Source: Candidatus Gastranaerophilales bacterium (GTDB lineage: Bacteria; Cyanobacteriota; Vampirovibrionia; Gastranaerophilales; Gastranaerophilaceae). From it: a DNA stretch of 64,000 nt. The notes under the pieces are model-generated. The model searched no databases. It saw only the letters and a list, made by a program, of their open reading frames with translations, and was not told the DNA's origin. The DNA lies in NCBI GenBank assembly GCA_944322785.1, contig CALUPW010000007.1, positions 1-64,000 of the forward strand, in the 5' to 3' direction. A program made the translations under genes and the position numbers. This document shows, piece after piece, positions 33,346-41,711 of this stretch (the stretch's first letter is position 1; the number at the start of each line of letters is the position of its first letter).

Positions 33346-33867
33346 GGGCGAATAGCAAGGACTCCGCTTTTCGACTGAGTGTCGAAAAGAAGGGGGGGTA
33401 GCGCAAGCTACCAGCAAGCTCAAAGAATTGAAAATTTTATATATGATTTATGGGCGATTAGCACTCTGCCGAACAAACGATTAAGTATCGTTTGTGAGAG
33501 GGGTAGCGCATCCCGCAAAAACGTAAGTTTTTGTGTTACAATTAAATATATGGGCGAATAGCAAGGACTCCGCTTTTCGACTAAGTGTCGAAAAGAAGGA
33601 GGGAGGTAGCGCAAGCTACCAGCAAGCTCAAGAAATTGAAAATTTTATATATGATTTATGGGCGATTAGCACTCTGCCGAACAAACGATTAAGTATCGTT
33701 TGTGAGAGGGGTAGCGCATCCCGCAAAAACGTAAGTTTTTGTGTTACAATTAAATATATGGGCGAATAGCAAGGACTCCGCTTTTCGACTAAGTGTCGAA
33801 AAGAAGGAGGGAGGTAGCGCAAGCTACCAGCAAGCTCAAGAAATTGAAAATTTTATAGGTGCTTTAT
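33346..33867 (+). repeat. Tandem array of tRNA-Val-derived pseudo-units
   Basis: Five degenerate units begin at 33346, 33452, 33552, 33660 and 33760, and the intact tRNA-Val starts at 33868, giving alternating steps of ~106 and 100 bases (super-period 206-208). Every unit starts with the tRNA 5' end GGGCGA(A/T)TAGC, then carries a palindromic hairpin where the D loop should be, then the D-arm sequence GGTAGCGCA, and then loses tRNA similarity. Type 1 hairpin: CTTTTCGAC-TAAGT-GTCGAAAAG. Type 2 hairpin: ACAAACGAT-TAAGT-ATCGTTTGT. Short open frames inside the array are repeat artefacts. Confidence 0.8.
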
Positions 33868-33940
33868 GGGCGATTAGCGCAGTTGGTAGCGCATCACATT
33901 GACGTTGTGAGGGTCACGTGTTCGAGTCACGTATCGCCCA
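33868..33940 (+). tRNA. tRNA-Val (GAC)
   Basis: All stems pair: GGGCGAT/ATCGCCC, GCGC/GCGC, TCACA/TGTGA with loop TTGACGT (anticodon GAC), ACGTG/CACGT, discriminator A. It is 73 bases long, with CCA not encoded. Confidence 0.95.
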
Positions 33941-34092
33941 TTTTTAGTGCGAATGTGACGGCGGTTTAAATGATTGCAGACTCTCACAATTGAGTGCGAT
34001 GATGAGCACTCAATTCGTGTTCTACCCTTTCGGGCATCCTGATACGTACAGCTCGTACCTCGCTTACGTCTCAAGCGAGTCCGTATCGCCCA
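33941..34092 (+). repeat. Remnant with second tRNA-Val 3' end
   Basis: Ends GTATCGCCCA (34083-34092), identical to the last ten bases of tRNA-Val. Between them lie inverted repeats, AATTGAGTGC...GCACTCAATT (33988-34015) and CTCGCTT...AAGCGAG. This mirrors the 5'-end remnants upstream of the tRNA. Confidence 0.55.
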
Positions 34093-34140
34093 ATTATTAG
34101 AATATTCCTAAATACTTTTGTTTTATGCTATAATCATCTT

Positions 34141-34578
34141 ATGTTCAGAAAAATTACCGAAAAAGACAGAGAATTTTATATAGAGGCTGCAAAATCATTT
34201 TATTCATCTGATGCAGTCGACCATCAAATACCTGAAAGCTTTATAACACGTACATTTGATGAATTAATTAAATCCGATAGATATGCGGATGCCTATATAA
34301 TTGAGCAGGACGGACAAAAAGCGGGTTATGCGCTTCTTGCAAAGACGTTTTCTCAAGAAGCCGGCGGTTTAGTTGTATGGCTTGAGGAACTTTTTATTCT
34401 GCCAGAATTTCGTTCCTGCGGATTGGGTGGGGAATTCTTGCGTTTTTTAAAAGAAAATATCCCGTCTGCCCGCTTAAGACTGGAACTTTGTCCGTCAAAT
34501 CAGAGGGCTTGTGATGTTTATATGCGTCATGGTTTTAAAGTTTTAGATTATAAACAGATGATTTATGATAAGATTTAA
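34141..34578 (+). CDS. GNAT family N-acetyltransferase
   Basis: Acetyl-CoA-dependent transfer to an unknown amine. The 145-residue protein shows the GNAT order: YADAYIIEQDGQKAGYALL (strands 2-3), LEELFILPEFRSCGLGGEFL (motif A with the Gly-rich pyrophosphate loop) and SNQRACDVYMRHGFK (motif B). Starts ATG at 34141 right after the tRNA-Val remnant region, with a TTTTATGCTATAAT-like -10 just upstream, so the leader would be very short. It has no operon partner; GNAT substrates cannot be read from sequence. Confidence 0.88.
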   Translation: MFRKITEKDREFYIEAAKSFYSSDAVDHQIPESFITRTFDELIKSDRYADAYIIEQDGQKAGYALLAKTFSQEAGGLVVWLEELFILPEFRSCGLGGEFLRFLKENIPSARLRLELCPSNQRACDVYMRHGFKVLDYKQMIYDKI

Positions 34579-34625
34579 AGTGTTAGTAATATTTCAAATG
34601 TAACTAAATGTAAAGATAAGTTTAA

Positions 34626-34823
34626 AAATGGACTCCTCAAAAACAAACATTACTGTATGGTAAAGATAACAAATTAGAAACAAAAATCGACTATACCTAT
34701 GAGCATCTGTCTGATTCAAGCGGACAGTATGTACAGATTCAAACAATAACTGATATGGCAACAGGTAAGGTTGAAGTAGTCCGCTCTGATGAAACAAGTC
34801 TTGAAATGACAATAGAACCTTAA
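34626..34823 (+). pseudogene. Possible gene remnant (C-terminal fragment)
   Basis: A 65-codon frame is open after a stop at 34623, with no ATG near its beginning and no ribosome binding site; it reads KWTPQKQTLLYGKDN at the front and SDETSLEMTIEP at the end, protein-like in composition. It ends before a strong terminator. Probably the 3' remnant of a decayed gene; function unknown. Confidence 0.4.
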
Positions 34824-34837
34824 GTTTGTTTTAATAT

Positions 34838-34863
34838 AAAAGCCGCCCAGAAGGCGGCTTTTT
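34838..34863. terminator. Bidirectional terminator
   Basis: AAAAGCCGCC-cagaa-GGCGGCTTTTT. It serves the minus-strand ribosomal operon ending at rpsI and possibly the plus-strand remnant. Confidence 0.85.
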
Positions 34864-34874
34864 GAATTTTTCGA

Positions 34875-35270
34875 TTAACGTTTTGAGAATTGGAAACGTT
34901 TTCTTGCACGTTTGCGTCCGTATTTTTTACGTTCTTTAACACGCGGGTCACGGGTTAAAAGACCTTCCAAACGAAGCACATTTCTGTATTCTTCATTTGA
35001 TTTGACAAGTGCTCTTGCAATACCGTGTCTGATTGCGCCGCATTGTGCAACGACACCGCCGCCTGTAGCTTTTACACGGACATCGTATTTTTCCTGGTTG
35101 TCAGTTAATACAAGAGGTCTGTAAACTAACATTTCAATTGCAGGTCTGTTGCCGATGTAGTTTTTCAACGTTTTGCCGTTAACAAAGACTCTGCCTTTGC
35201 CTTTAACCAATTTCACAACTGCTATAGAGGTTTTTCTGCGGCCTGTTGCCATAATTTCTTGTTCTGCCAT
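34875..35270 (-). CDS. rpsI: 30S ribosomal protein S9
   Basis: Small-subunit protein whose C-terminal tail reaches the P-site tRNA. The 131-residue product has ATGRRKTSIAVVKLVKG at the N-terminus, GGGVVAQCGAIRHGIARAL in the middle, and the universal basic tail ending KRFQFSKR. It starts at 35270, overlapping the last base of rplM, so translation is coupled. It is last in the ribosomal run. Confidence 0.97.
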   Translation of the reverse strand: MAEQEIMATGRRKTSIAVVKLVKGKGRVFVNGKTLKNYIGNRPAIEMLVYRPLVLTDNQEKYDVRVKATGGGVVAQCGAIRHGIARALVKSNEEYRNVLRLEGLLTRDPRVKERKKYGRKRARKRFQFSKR

Positions 35271-35707
35271 TATTTAGCCTCCTTTTCCAGTACAATCGGT
35301 TTTTGTGCAGCATGAGGATGTTCGCTTCCTGCATAGATTTTTAATTTAGTTAACTGTTGTGCTCCAAGAGTGTTGTGGGGAAGCATACCTTTAACTGCTT
35401 TTTCTAATGCTAAAGTGCCGTCTTTTTCCATAAGTTCTTTAAAGCTTGCGCTTTTTAATCCGCCCGGATATCCGGTGTGGTGATAATAAATTTTATCAGT
35501 TTCTTTTTTACCTGTTACACGAACTTTGTCTGCGTTGATTACAACCACGAAATCGCCTGTATCAACATTAGGTGTGTATTCAGGTTTGTTTTTGCCTCTT
35601 AAAATATCAGCGATTCTGCACGCCAGACGACCTAAAATTTCGCCTTCTGCATCAATCAGATACCACTTTCTTTCAACTTCAAGAGGTTTTGCTGAATATG
35701 TCTTCAT
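35270..35707 (-). CDS. rplM: 50S ribosomal protein L13
   Basis: Early-assembly large-subunit protein. The 145-residue sequence contains [33 protein letters not shown] and the signature [20 protein letters not shown]. Length is typical. It lies 22 bases after truA and overlaps rpsI, the usual L13-S9 pair. Confidence 0.97.
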   Translation of the reverse strand: MKTYSAKPLEVERKWYLIDAEGEILGRLACRIADILRGKNKPEYTPNVDTGDFVVVINADKVRVTGKKETDKIYYHHTGYPGGLKSASFKELMEKDGTLALEKAVKGMLPHNTLGAQQLTKLKIYAGSEHPHAAQKPIVLEKEAK

Positions 35708-35729
35708 GCTAATGTCTCCATATATTGAT

Positions 35730-36503
35730 TTAATATTGTACTTCTAATAATGTCAACCCGTAAGGACTGACGGTTTGACCGGCTTTTGTGCGGTCTTTTG
35801 CCTCAAGAACATCTTTCATGTGTTCTGCTGGCAGATTGTGCCCTTCAATTTCAAGAAGGGTGCCGACAATAGTTCTTACCATATTGTACAGAAATCTGTT
35901 TCCTATAATATCAATAACAACTCTGTCGTCGTCGAGTTTATTACACTCGGCTTTTTCGATAAAACAGACTGTGCTCGGGTTTAGCGTTCCGGAACCTTTG
36001 AAACTTGAAAAATCATGTTCACCAAGCAAATAGTTTAATGATTTCTGCATCCGTTCAAGATTGATTTCATATTTAATTCTCATCAAATCTCCGTCAAAGG
36101 CATCTTTATTTCGTCTGTTAACGAATTCAAAACGATAATGTCTTCGTTTGGCAGATTTTTGAGCATGAAATCTTTCATCAACTTCAACTAAGTCCCTGAC
36201 GGATATATCAGAAGGCAGGATTTCATTCAATGAATAGACAAATTTTGAAGCAACAATTGGTTTGTCGTATCTGAAATGAATTATCTGACCTTTTGAATTG
36301 ACTCCTTTGTCAGTACGTCCGGAAAAGACTGTTTTAACAGGTCTTTTATTAGTTTCGGTGATTTTTTCACCTGTCACTGTGCAAATTGCTTTTTCTAAAA
36401 TCCCCTGTATTGTCGGTTTGTCTATTTCAACACCGTTTTCAAACTGAATCTGGCTTCCGTAATAGTTTTTACCGATATAGCGGACTTTTAAAGCGTATTT
36501 CAT
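35730..36503 (-). CDS. truA: tRNA pseudouridine synthase A
   Basis: Converts uridines 38-40 in the anticodon arm of tRNAs to pseudouridine. The 257-residue protein has [12 protein letters not shown] near the N-terminus, the catalytic Asp in [14 protein letters not shown], and [21 protein letters not shown] C-terminal signature ([15 protein letters not shown]). Its place between rplQ and rplM is the common bacterial arrangement. It starts seven bases after the rplQ stop. Confidence 0.95.
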   Translation of the reverse strand: MKYALKVRYIGKNYYGSQIQFENGVEIDKPTIQGILEKAICTVTGEKITETNKRPVKTVFSGRTDKGVNSKGQIIHFRYDKPIVASKFVYSLNEILPSDISVRDLVEVDERFHAQKSAKRRHYRFEFVNRRNKDAFDGDLMRIKYEINLERMQKSLNYLLGEHDFSSFKGSGTLNPSTVCFIEKAECNKLDDDRVVIDIIGNRFLYNMVRTIVGTLLEIEGHNLPAEHMKDVLEAKDRTKAGQTVSPYGLTLLEVQY

Positions 36504-36510
36504 TTTTTGC

Positions 36511-36939
36511 TTATACCAGTTGGATTAAAGCCATTTCTGAAGCATCACCACGGCGGGGAGGAAGTCTGAATATTCTTGTATAACCGCCTTTTCTGTCAGA
36601 ATATTGTTTTCCTATTACGACAAATAATTTTCTTAACACTGTTTGAGGTGCCAATTTTTTATCTGCAACTGGTGCTTCAAATACTTCACCGGTTTTCAAA
36701 TCCATGAATTTGCCGGTTTCTTTATTATAGATGTGTCTTGCTGCCTGGCGAATAGCGTGAAGATCGCCTCTTTTTGCAAGGGTGATAATAGCTTCTGCAT
36801 AAGGTCTTAATGCTTTTGCACGTGCCATTGTTGTTTTGATTTCACCGTGTACAAAAAGTTCAGTCGCTAAAGAGCGTAAAAGAGCATCTCTTTGATCTTT
36901 TGCTTTTCCCAGCGTATGTTTTTTTGTCATGTGTCTCAT
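36511..36939 (-). CDS. rplQ: 50S ribosomal protein L17
   Basis: Large-subunit protein near the exit tunnel. The 142-residue product has KHTLGKAKDQRDALLRSLAT and the conserved TTMARAKALRPYAE block, then IRQAARHI; the C-terminal ~50 residues are diverged but end RLPPRRGDASEMALIQLV as in family members. An alternative start is the second Met three codons downstream. Located right after rpoA. Confidence 0.96.
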   Translation of the reverse strand: MRHMTKKHTLGKAKDQRDALLRSLATELFVHGEIKTTMARAKALRPYAEAIITLAKRGDLHAIRQAARHIYNKETGKFMDLKTGEVFEAPVADKKLAPQTVLRKLFVVIGKQYSDRKGGYTRIFRLPPRRGDASEMALIQLV

Positions 36940-36998
36940 TGTTCTTTTCCTTTTATTTATTAATTTATTTAGTATTTCAAATTATACCGGTTTCGGTG

Positions 36999-37967
36999 TT
37001 AGCCGATTTCTTCTTCAACTTCCGGATTCGGCGCAAGGTCTAATCCGAAGTGGTGAAGTCTTTCAATTACTTCATCTGAAGATTTTTTACCGAAGTTTTT
37101 TATGTTCAACAAGTCATGTTCTGATTTCTTAAGAAGTTCAGCCATTGAGTTGATACTTGCACGTTTAAGACAATTGTAGGCTCTTACTGAGAGTTCAAGT
37201 TCTTCAATTGTCATTGATGGAACATTTGCATCTTCCTCTGTTTCTTCTGTAGTGTTTACAGTTGGAACAATAACCGGCTGACCTGTTATTGATGCTATTT
37301 GCATAAAGTGATCAATCAACAGATTTGATGCCTGACTTAATGCTGTTGTTACTTCAATTGAACCGTTTGACCAGATTTCAAGCGTTAATTTGTCAAAATC
37401 AATTGAATCGCCGACACGGGTGTTTTCTACATTGTAGCTTACACGTTTGATAGGCATAAATGTCGCATCAATCGGTAATACGTCAATGGAAACACCTTTT
37501 GAATCTCTCGGAACATCGTTTGCAATATAGCCTTTGCCTGTTTCAACGATTACGTCAGCGTGGAAGCTGCCGCCGTCTGCAACTGTACAAATCAGCCAGT
37601 CAGGATTAACTACTTTTACTCCTGCGGGAAGCTGAATGTCGCTTGCTAAAACAGGTCCCGGACGATCTATATCTATTCTCAAGTGCTGAGCTTCTTTAGA
37701 ATCGGTTTTTACCACAAGTCCTTTAAGGTTCAGCATAACGTCGATAACATCTTCCAATACACCCGGAATTGCAGTGTATTCATGTGTAATACCTTCAATT
37801 CTTGCGGAAGTAACTGCTGTTCCTTCCAGACTTGAAAGCAATACACGTCTTAAAGAGTTTCCGATTGTTGTTCCGAAACCTTTTTCAAGCGGTTCTATTA
37901 CGAATTTTCCGTATTGTGAACCGTCTGAACTTGTTGTGGTATTAACGCATTTGATTTTTAATTCCAT
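36999..37967 (-). CDS. rpoA: RNA polymerase alpha subunit
   Basis: Assembly platform for the core enzyme and contact for activators and UP elements. The 322-residue protein has the N-terminal dimerisation domain (FGTTIGNSLRRVLLSSLEGTA split as FGTTIGNSLRRVLLSS) and, after a linker, the alpha-CTD (LSVRAYNCLKRASINSMAEL, LLNIKNFGKKSSDEV). Start ATG at 37967 has AGGAGATT upstream. The 151-base gap to rpsD holds small hairpins (CCCGTT...AACGGG) and may include a promoter. Confidence 0.97.
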   Translation of the reverse strand: MELKIKCVNTTTSSDGSQYGKFVIEPLEKGFGTTIGNSLRRVLLSSLEGTAVTSARIEGITHEYTAIPGVLEDVIDVMLNLKGLVVKTDSKEAQHLRIDIDRPGPVLASDIQLPAGVKVVNPDWLICTVADGGSFHADVIVETGKGYIANDVPRDSKGVSIDVLPIDATFMPIKRVSYNVENTRVGDSIDFDKLTLEIWSNGSIEVTTALSQASNLLIDHFMQIASITGQPVIVPTVNTTEETEEDANVPSMTIEELELSVRAYNCLKRASINSMAELLKKSEHDLLNIKNFGKKSSDEVIERLHHFGLDLAPNPEVEEEIG

Positions 37968-38118
37968 GTTTTAATCTCCTAGTTTTTTAATTAACTATTG
38001 TGGATTTCTCCGTTTGATTTTCGGGATTTTTCCCGTTTCCCTAACGGGATTGCGGTCTTTTATGACAATAAATATTAATTACAGCCACAGATTGACCGTT
38101 CCCATCAGCTCATCCGCA

Positions 38119-38721
38119 CTATTTTGAATAGTATTCGATTACGAGTTGTTCTTTAATTTCCGGATCTAATTCTTCTCTTTCGGGAATTCTGTCAAAAGTG
38201 ATTTTTAAAGCTTCTTTATCTATTGTCATCCAGGCAGGAGCACATGCCATATCAATCATTTCGATTACTGATTTTAAGAATGCTGTGCTTCTTGATTTGA
38301 TAGTAATTACATCGCCTGCTTTAACAAGATAGGAAGGAATATCAACTTTTTTGCCGTTTACAAGTACATGACCGTGGTTAACGATTTGTCTTGTTTGTTT
38401 ACGTGTAATTCCGAGTCCTGCTCTGTACAATATGTTATCCAGTCTTGATTCCAGAAGTTGTAAAAGAATTGTACCTGTTACGCCTTTTCTTCTTGCTGCT
38501 TCATGATAGTATTTTGCGAATTGTTTTTCGCTTAAAAGATATGTAAATCTGATTTTTTGTTTTTCTGCAAGGTGGATTGCGTATTCAGACAATTTTTTTC
38601 TGACAGCACCGTGTTGTCCTGAAGCTGTTTGTCTCATTGATGAAGTCAGTTTTCTGTTTGAAATGTCTTTTACTTTTTTATTTCTGAATAATTTGTTTGT
38701 TGGTCCTGTATATCTAGCCAT
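38119..38721 (-). CDS. rpsD: 30S ribosomal protein S4
   Basis: Primary 16S rRNA-binding assembly protein and, in several bacteria, translational repressor of its own operon. The 200-residue protein has the N-terminal MARYTGP...LFRNKK, and the S4 RNA-binding domain SRLDNILYRAGLGITRKQTRQIVNHG (read as RLDNILYRAGLGITRKQTRQ) followed by HVLVNGKKVDIPS. It lacks the Cys-rich zinc site of some homologues. Start has GGAGAAAAATTAAAA upstream. A structured 235-base spacer precedes it. Confidence 0.97.
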   Translation of the reverse strand: MARYTGPTNKLFRNKKVKDISNRKLTSSMRQTASGQHGAVRKKLSEYAIHLAEKQKIRFTYLLSEKQFAKYYHEAARRKGVTGTILLQLLESRLDNILYRAGLGITRKQTRQIVNHGHVLVNGKKVDIPSYLVKAGDVITIKSRSTAFLKSVIEMIDMACAPAWMTIDKEALKITFDRIPEREELDPEIKEQLVIEYYSK

Positions 38722-38956
38722 TTTTAATTTTTCTCCTTTTGTTTGTTGCGGGGCATCTATGGTTTGCGCTTCTGGCTTAAGAGCAAGCCCCCGCAGTTTG
38801 TACTTTGATGTTGTGTTTTAAAAAACCGCCTGTCAAATCAAAGATTTGTACGCTCCTTCCGTTATCACTCCGGTCGCAACGGCGGTATCGTTATGTTTTG
38901 TCCTGCTCGTTTCGCTCTCGCAAAACGACACCGACAAAACACCGGCTGAGCATCCG
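38722..38956 (-). other. Structured spacer upstream of rpsD
   Basis: Unusually long gap inside the ribosomal operon. On the minus strand it holds GTTTTGTC...GACAAAAC-type arms, a GCGGGG...CCCCGC stem near the S4 start, and CAAATC...GATTTG. It could be an S4 autoregulatory leader or inserted palindromes. No gene seen. Confidence 0.45.
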
Positions 38957-39343
38957 TTATACTCTGCGTTTTTTCGGAGGACGGCATCCGTTGTGCGGAA
39001 TTGGTGTTACGTCCTTGATTAAAGTGATTTCGAGTCCTGCTGCCTGAATTGCTCTGATTGCTGTTTCACGGCCTGAACCCGGTCCTTTGATATAAACTTC
39101 AACTTTTTTCATACCCTGGTCAATTGATTTTTTTGCAACCAGTTCTGCTGCTGATTGTGCTGCAAACGGAGTGCCTTTTCTTGCTCCTTTAAATCCGGTT
39201 GCTCCTGCTGTTGCCCATGCAATAGCATTACCTTGAGTATCTGTAGAAGTTACTATTGTATTGTTGAAGGTTGATTGTATATGAACAACACCCTGCAATA
39301 CGTTTTTCTTTTCTTTTTTCTTAGTTTTTACTGGTCTTGCCAT
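38957..39343 (-). CDS. rpsK: 30S ribosomal protein S11
   Basis: Platform protein of the small subunit that contacts mRNA at the E site. The 128-residue product has [38 protein letters not shown] and ends [13 protein letters not shown], all diagnostic. It lies 32 bases after rpsM. Confidence 0.98.
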   Translation of the reverse strand: MARPVKTKKKEKKNVLQGVVHIQSTFNNTIVTSTDTQGNAIAWATAGATGFKGARKGTPFAAQSAAELVAKKSIDQGMKKVEVYIKGPGSGRETAIRAIQAAGLEITLIKDVTPIPHNGCRPPKKRRV

Positions 39344-39375
39344 TTTCTTTATCCTTTATCTTAATTACTTTTTAA

Positions 39376-39741
39376 TTATTTTTTCTTAGCTACTGCGCCG
39401 TTTTTCTTGCCACGGCGTGTTCTTGCGTTAGTTTTTGTTCGTTGTCCTCTTACAGGAAGTTTTCTTTTGTGTCTTAAACCTCTGTAGGAACCGATTTCTT
39501 GAAGACGTTTGATATGCATTGTTACTTCACGTCTCAAGTCACCTTCTATATGATAATTTGCAAGTTCGTTACGTAAGTTTTTGATATCTTCCTCAGTCAA
39601 ATCATCTGTTCTTAAATCAGGTGAAATGCCTGTTGCTGCAAGAATTTTCTTGCTTCTTGTAGGTCCTATACCGTAAATATAGGTTAATGCTACTTCCATT
39701 CTTTTGTTACGGGGTAAATCGACCCCTGCCAGTCTTGCCAT
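39376..39741 (-). CDS. rpsM: 30S ribosomal protein S13
   Basis: Small-subunit head protein forming bridges to the large subunit. The 121-residue protein starts [21 protein letters not shown], has [16 protein letters not shown] and the basic end [36 protein letters not shown] precedes the start. The 153-base spacer to rpmJ contains a GATTTTCGG...CCGAAAATC hairpin. Confidence 0.98.
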   Translation of the reverse strand: MARLAGVDLPRNKRMEVALTYIYGIGPTRSKKILAATGISPDLRTDDLTEEDIKNLRNELANYHIEGDLRREVTMHIKRLQEIGSYRGLRHKRKLPVRGQRTKTNARTRRGKKNGAVAKKK

Positions 39742-39894
39742 TGTTTAATTTTCTCCTTTTCTTGTTGTTAGATTTTTTTGTGTATGAGGCTTAAATACTT
39801 CCTCACCACCTGCTGATTGTGCCCGCAGGTTTGGCTGTAACGTGATTTTCGGAATATTGCTTCTAGTTTCGCAACTCAGCCTGCCGAAAATCCT

Positions 39895-40008
39895 CTATCC
39901 TTGTCTTTGTTTGTGTTTAGGGTTTTCGCAAATTACTGCGATACGTCCTTTTCTTTTGATACATTTGCATTTATCGCAAATTTTTTTTACTGATGATCTT
40001 ACTTTCAT
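39895..40008 (-). CDS. rpmJ: 50S ribosomal protein L36
   Basis: A 37-residue zinc-binding large-subunit protein too short for usual gene finders. The minus strand reads [20 protein letters not shown], continuing to [17 protein letters not shown], with the CxxC...C...H zinc ligands intact (the zinc-binding form of L36). It lies between infA and rpsM, the standard position. Confidence 0.95.
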   Translation of the reverse strand: MKVRSSVKKICDKCKCIKRKGRIAVICENPKHKQRQG

Positions 40009-40073
40009 TTTGTTTTCCTTTTTATATTTTATTTGTACGTGAGATTTCTCTATTGCGTCTGCTGTGCATTTAT

Positions 40074-40289
40074 TTATTTGAGTCTGAAGGTAATTCGGCC
40101 TCTTGTAAGGTCATACGGTGTCATTTCAACCTTAACCTTGTCGCCCGGCAAAATTCTTATAAAATTCTTTCTGATTTTGCCTGAAATGTGGGCAAGAATT
40201 TCGTGGTCATTTTCAAGTTTTACACGAAACATTGCATTCGGCATTGATTCTATTATGGTACCTTCGATTTCTATAACGTCTTTTGACAT
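40074..40289 (-). CDS. infA: Translation initiation factor IF-1
   Basis: OB-fold protein that blocks the A site during initiation. The 71-residue product starts [20 protein letters not shown] and contains [19 protein letters not shown] and [11 protein letters not shown], all family-typical. The start at 40289 has AGAGGAAC right upstream; an in-frame upstream extension (to 40415) is not conserved-looking. It heads the ribosomal run here; secY, adk and map, often upstream in other bacteria, are absent. The 266 bases upstream (40290-40555) hold only leader sequence with a short ATCAAG inverted repeat. Confidence 0.96.
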   Translation of the reverse strand: MSKDVIEIEGTIIESMPNAMFRVKLENDHEILAHISGKIRKNFIRILPGDKVKVEMTPYDLTRGRITFRLK

Positions 40290-40555
40290 AGTTCCTCTTT
40301 TTCGGCTATTTTTTGTATGTGCACAAATCACCCCATTTAAAGGGTACATGATTATATTACTCGGAAAATATTTCAATGCAAGTGTTTTTAACTGATTTTT
40401 GCAAAATAAAAACAAGAGTTTGTCTGGTTGTTTTTATAATTTTTACACACAATCAATACAGACTTGATTGTATCAAATACACTTGTCAGGCAACTTTTGG
40501 CTTTTAATGTAAATTTTTCTTAATAATTTTAATGTGTGTATTTTAAAATAAATAA

Positions 40556-41260
40556 TCAAATTTTAATCGGGTAGTCATCACTAATTTCCCAACCGTCATT
40601 CATAATAAGAGCAGTACAAAAATATCCTCGTTGTTCATAGTTTTCACATTTGTCTATAAGTTCAGATCGGTTGTAGGTTGTTATGTCCGGCATAAATTTG
40701 CCGGTTGATGTCGAAATTTTAAACGGAAAAATATCGGAGCCGATTGTGTTTGGATTTTTAAGACCGTTTATATCTGCATAAATCATTAAGCCGTCTAGCA
40801 CAGGATCAGGATTGTTCTCGTCAGGTTCTACCGCATCAAAGTCTATTATTAATATTGTACCATCGTATAGCGTTACAAAGCCGACTTTAACATTCTGATA
40901 GACAGTATCCATTCCGAGAGAATTTTTATATCCAAAGTCTTTCAACGTTGTATATGTATCTTTTTTTAGTTTTGCAAAATAAGGTATAAAATATTTTGAG
41001 GCAAAAACTTCCATAGCCTGTGCTTCGTTTGCACCGGAAGTGCCATGTATTTGTTCCCATTCCCACTGTTCAATATCTCCGTTGTCTACTTGCGAGCGGT
41101 TGAGAGCCTGTGATAAAGTTGAATATATTTTTTTAAGCCTGTTTGAAGTTACGTTCTTTTGGTATTTAGCAACAAGTGCAGGAAGCGTCATGGCGGCGAC
41201 TATTCCTATTATGCCCAGTGTAATCAGCACTTCTGCCATTGTGAAAGCTTTGTGTTTCAT
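40556..41260 (-). CDS. Pilin-like protein
   Basis: Type IV pilin/pseudopilin-like protein with a short standard pre-sequence MKHKA followed by FTMAEVLITLGIIG (Ala before the cleavage point, Phe1, Glu5) and a hydrophobic helix. The mature part (~230 residues) begins LPALVAKYQKN and has a polar globular domain with two cysteines near the end (KCENYEQRGYFC), possibly a D-region-like disulfide. I chose ATG 41260 because GAGGAA lies six bases before it; ATG 41272 lacks such a site. It is a contrast to the two pilin-like genes with repeat-derived pre-sequences. It is divergent from an XRE regulator across a long palindrome. Confidence 0.85.
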   Translation of the reverse strand: MKHKAFTMAEVLITLGIIGIVAAMTLPALVAKYQKNVTSNRLKKIYSTLSQALNRSQVDNGDIEQWEWEQIHGTSGANEAQAMEVFASKYFIPYFAKLKKDTYTTLKDFGYKNSLGMDTVYQNVKVGFVTLYDGTILIIDFDAVEPDENNPDPVLDGLMIYADINGLKNPNTIGSDIFPFKISTSTGKFMPDITTYNRSELIDKCENYEQRGYFCTALIMNDGWEISDDYPIKI

Positions 41261-41277
41261 ATATTTCCTCATGTGAA

Positions 41278-41323
41278 TAATAATGTTTTTATATGTGATA
41301 TATCACATATAAAAACATTATTA
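41278..41323. promoter_or_regulatory. 46-bp perfect palindrome between divergent genes
   Basis: Arms meet at 41300/41301 (TATGTGATA|TATCACATA) and every base pairs out to 41278/41323. It lies 18 bases above the pilin-like start codon and 43 bases above the XRE gene start. Candidate operator for the divergent regulator, or a very stable cruciform. Confidence 0.7.
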
Positions 41324-41365
41324 CACATTTAATTACTTTGTTAATCCTTTAATAATAAAATTATT

Positions 41366-41584
41366 ATGAAAGACGTAAGACTTTTAGAATTAGGAAATAA
41401 AATCAGATTTGAGCGAATGAAGCGAGATATTTCACAAGAAAAACTGGCAGAGCTTGCAAATCTTTCAATTCGTACAATTAGTGATATAGAACGTGGAATT
41501 ACAGATATAAGATATACTAATTTACTTCAGATTGCGTCTGCTTTTAATATCTCTATATCTGAGCTTTTGGCTTTTAAAATGTAA
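41366..41584 (+). CDS. XRE-family transcriptional regulator
   Basis: Small Cro/C1-type DNA-binding protein. The 72 residues are essentially one helix-turn-helix domain: LGNKIRFERMKRDISQEKLA, LANLSIRTISDIERG (recognition helix) and YTNLLQIASAFNISISELL. There is no ligand or dimerisation domain. No strong ribosome binding site precedes the ATG. The divergent orientation with the pilin-like gene and the palindrome between them suggest it regulates itself and that gene; this is inference from layout. Confidence 0.88.
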   Translation: MKDVRLLELGNKIRFERMKRDISQEKLAELANLSIRTISDIERGITDIRYTNLLQIASAFNISISELLAFKM

Positions 41585-41711
41585 TATTAACTTTTGTTAC
41601 AAGAATGTTTTTTCTTGAAATTGAACGGGAATATTTTACTTTATATAAGTAAACAGTGTTTGCGGTGCGGATTTTGAGGTGTAATCCGGCAGCAAAACAA
41701 GGAGAGCATTT

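Noticed and set aside
33379..33822. Several ~60-78-codon frames on both strands of the tRNA-Val array
   Set aside because: They repeat with the array period and exist only because the units are near-identical.
33346..33867. CRISPR array
   Set aside because: Units of ~100 bases alternate between two types and contain tRNA-derived sequence; there are no short identical repeats with unique spacers and no cas genes.
33874..34074. 66-codon minus-strand frame across tRNA-Val
   Set aside because: It is antisense to the intact tRNA-Val gene and the adjacent palindromes.
40290..40415. N-terminal extension of infA
   Set aside because: IF-1 is ~71 residues, and a strong AGAGGAAC site directly precedes the Met at 40289.
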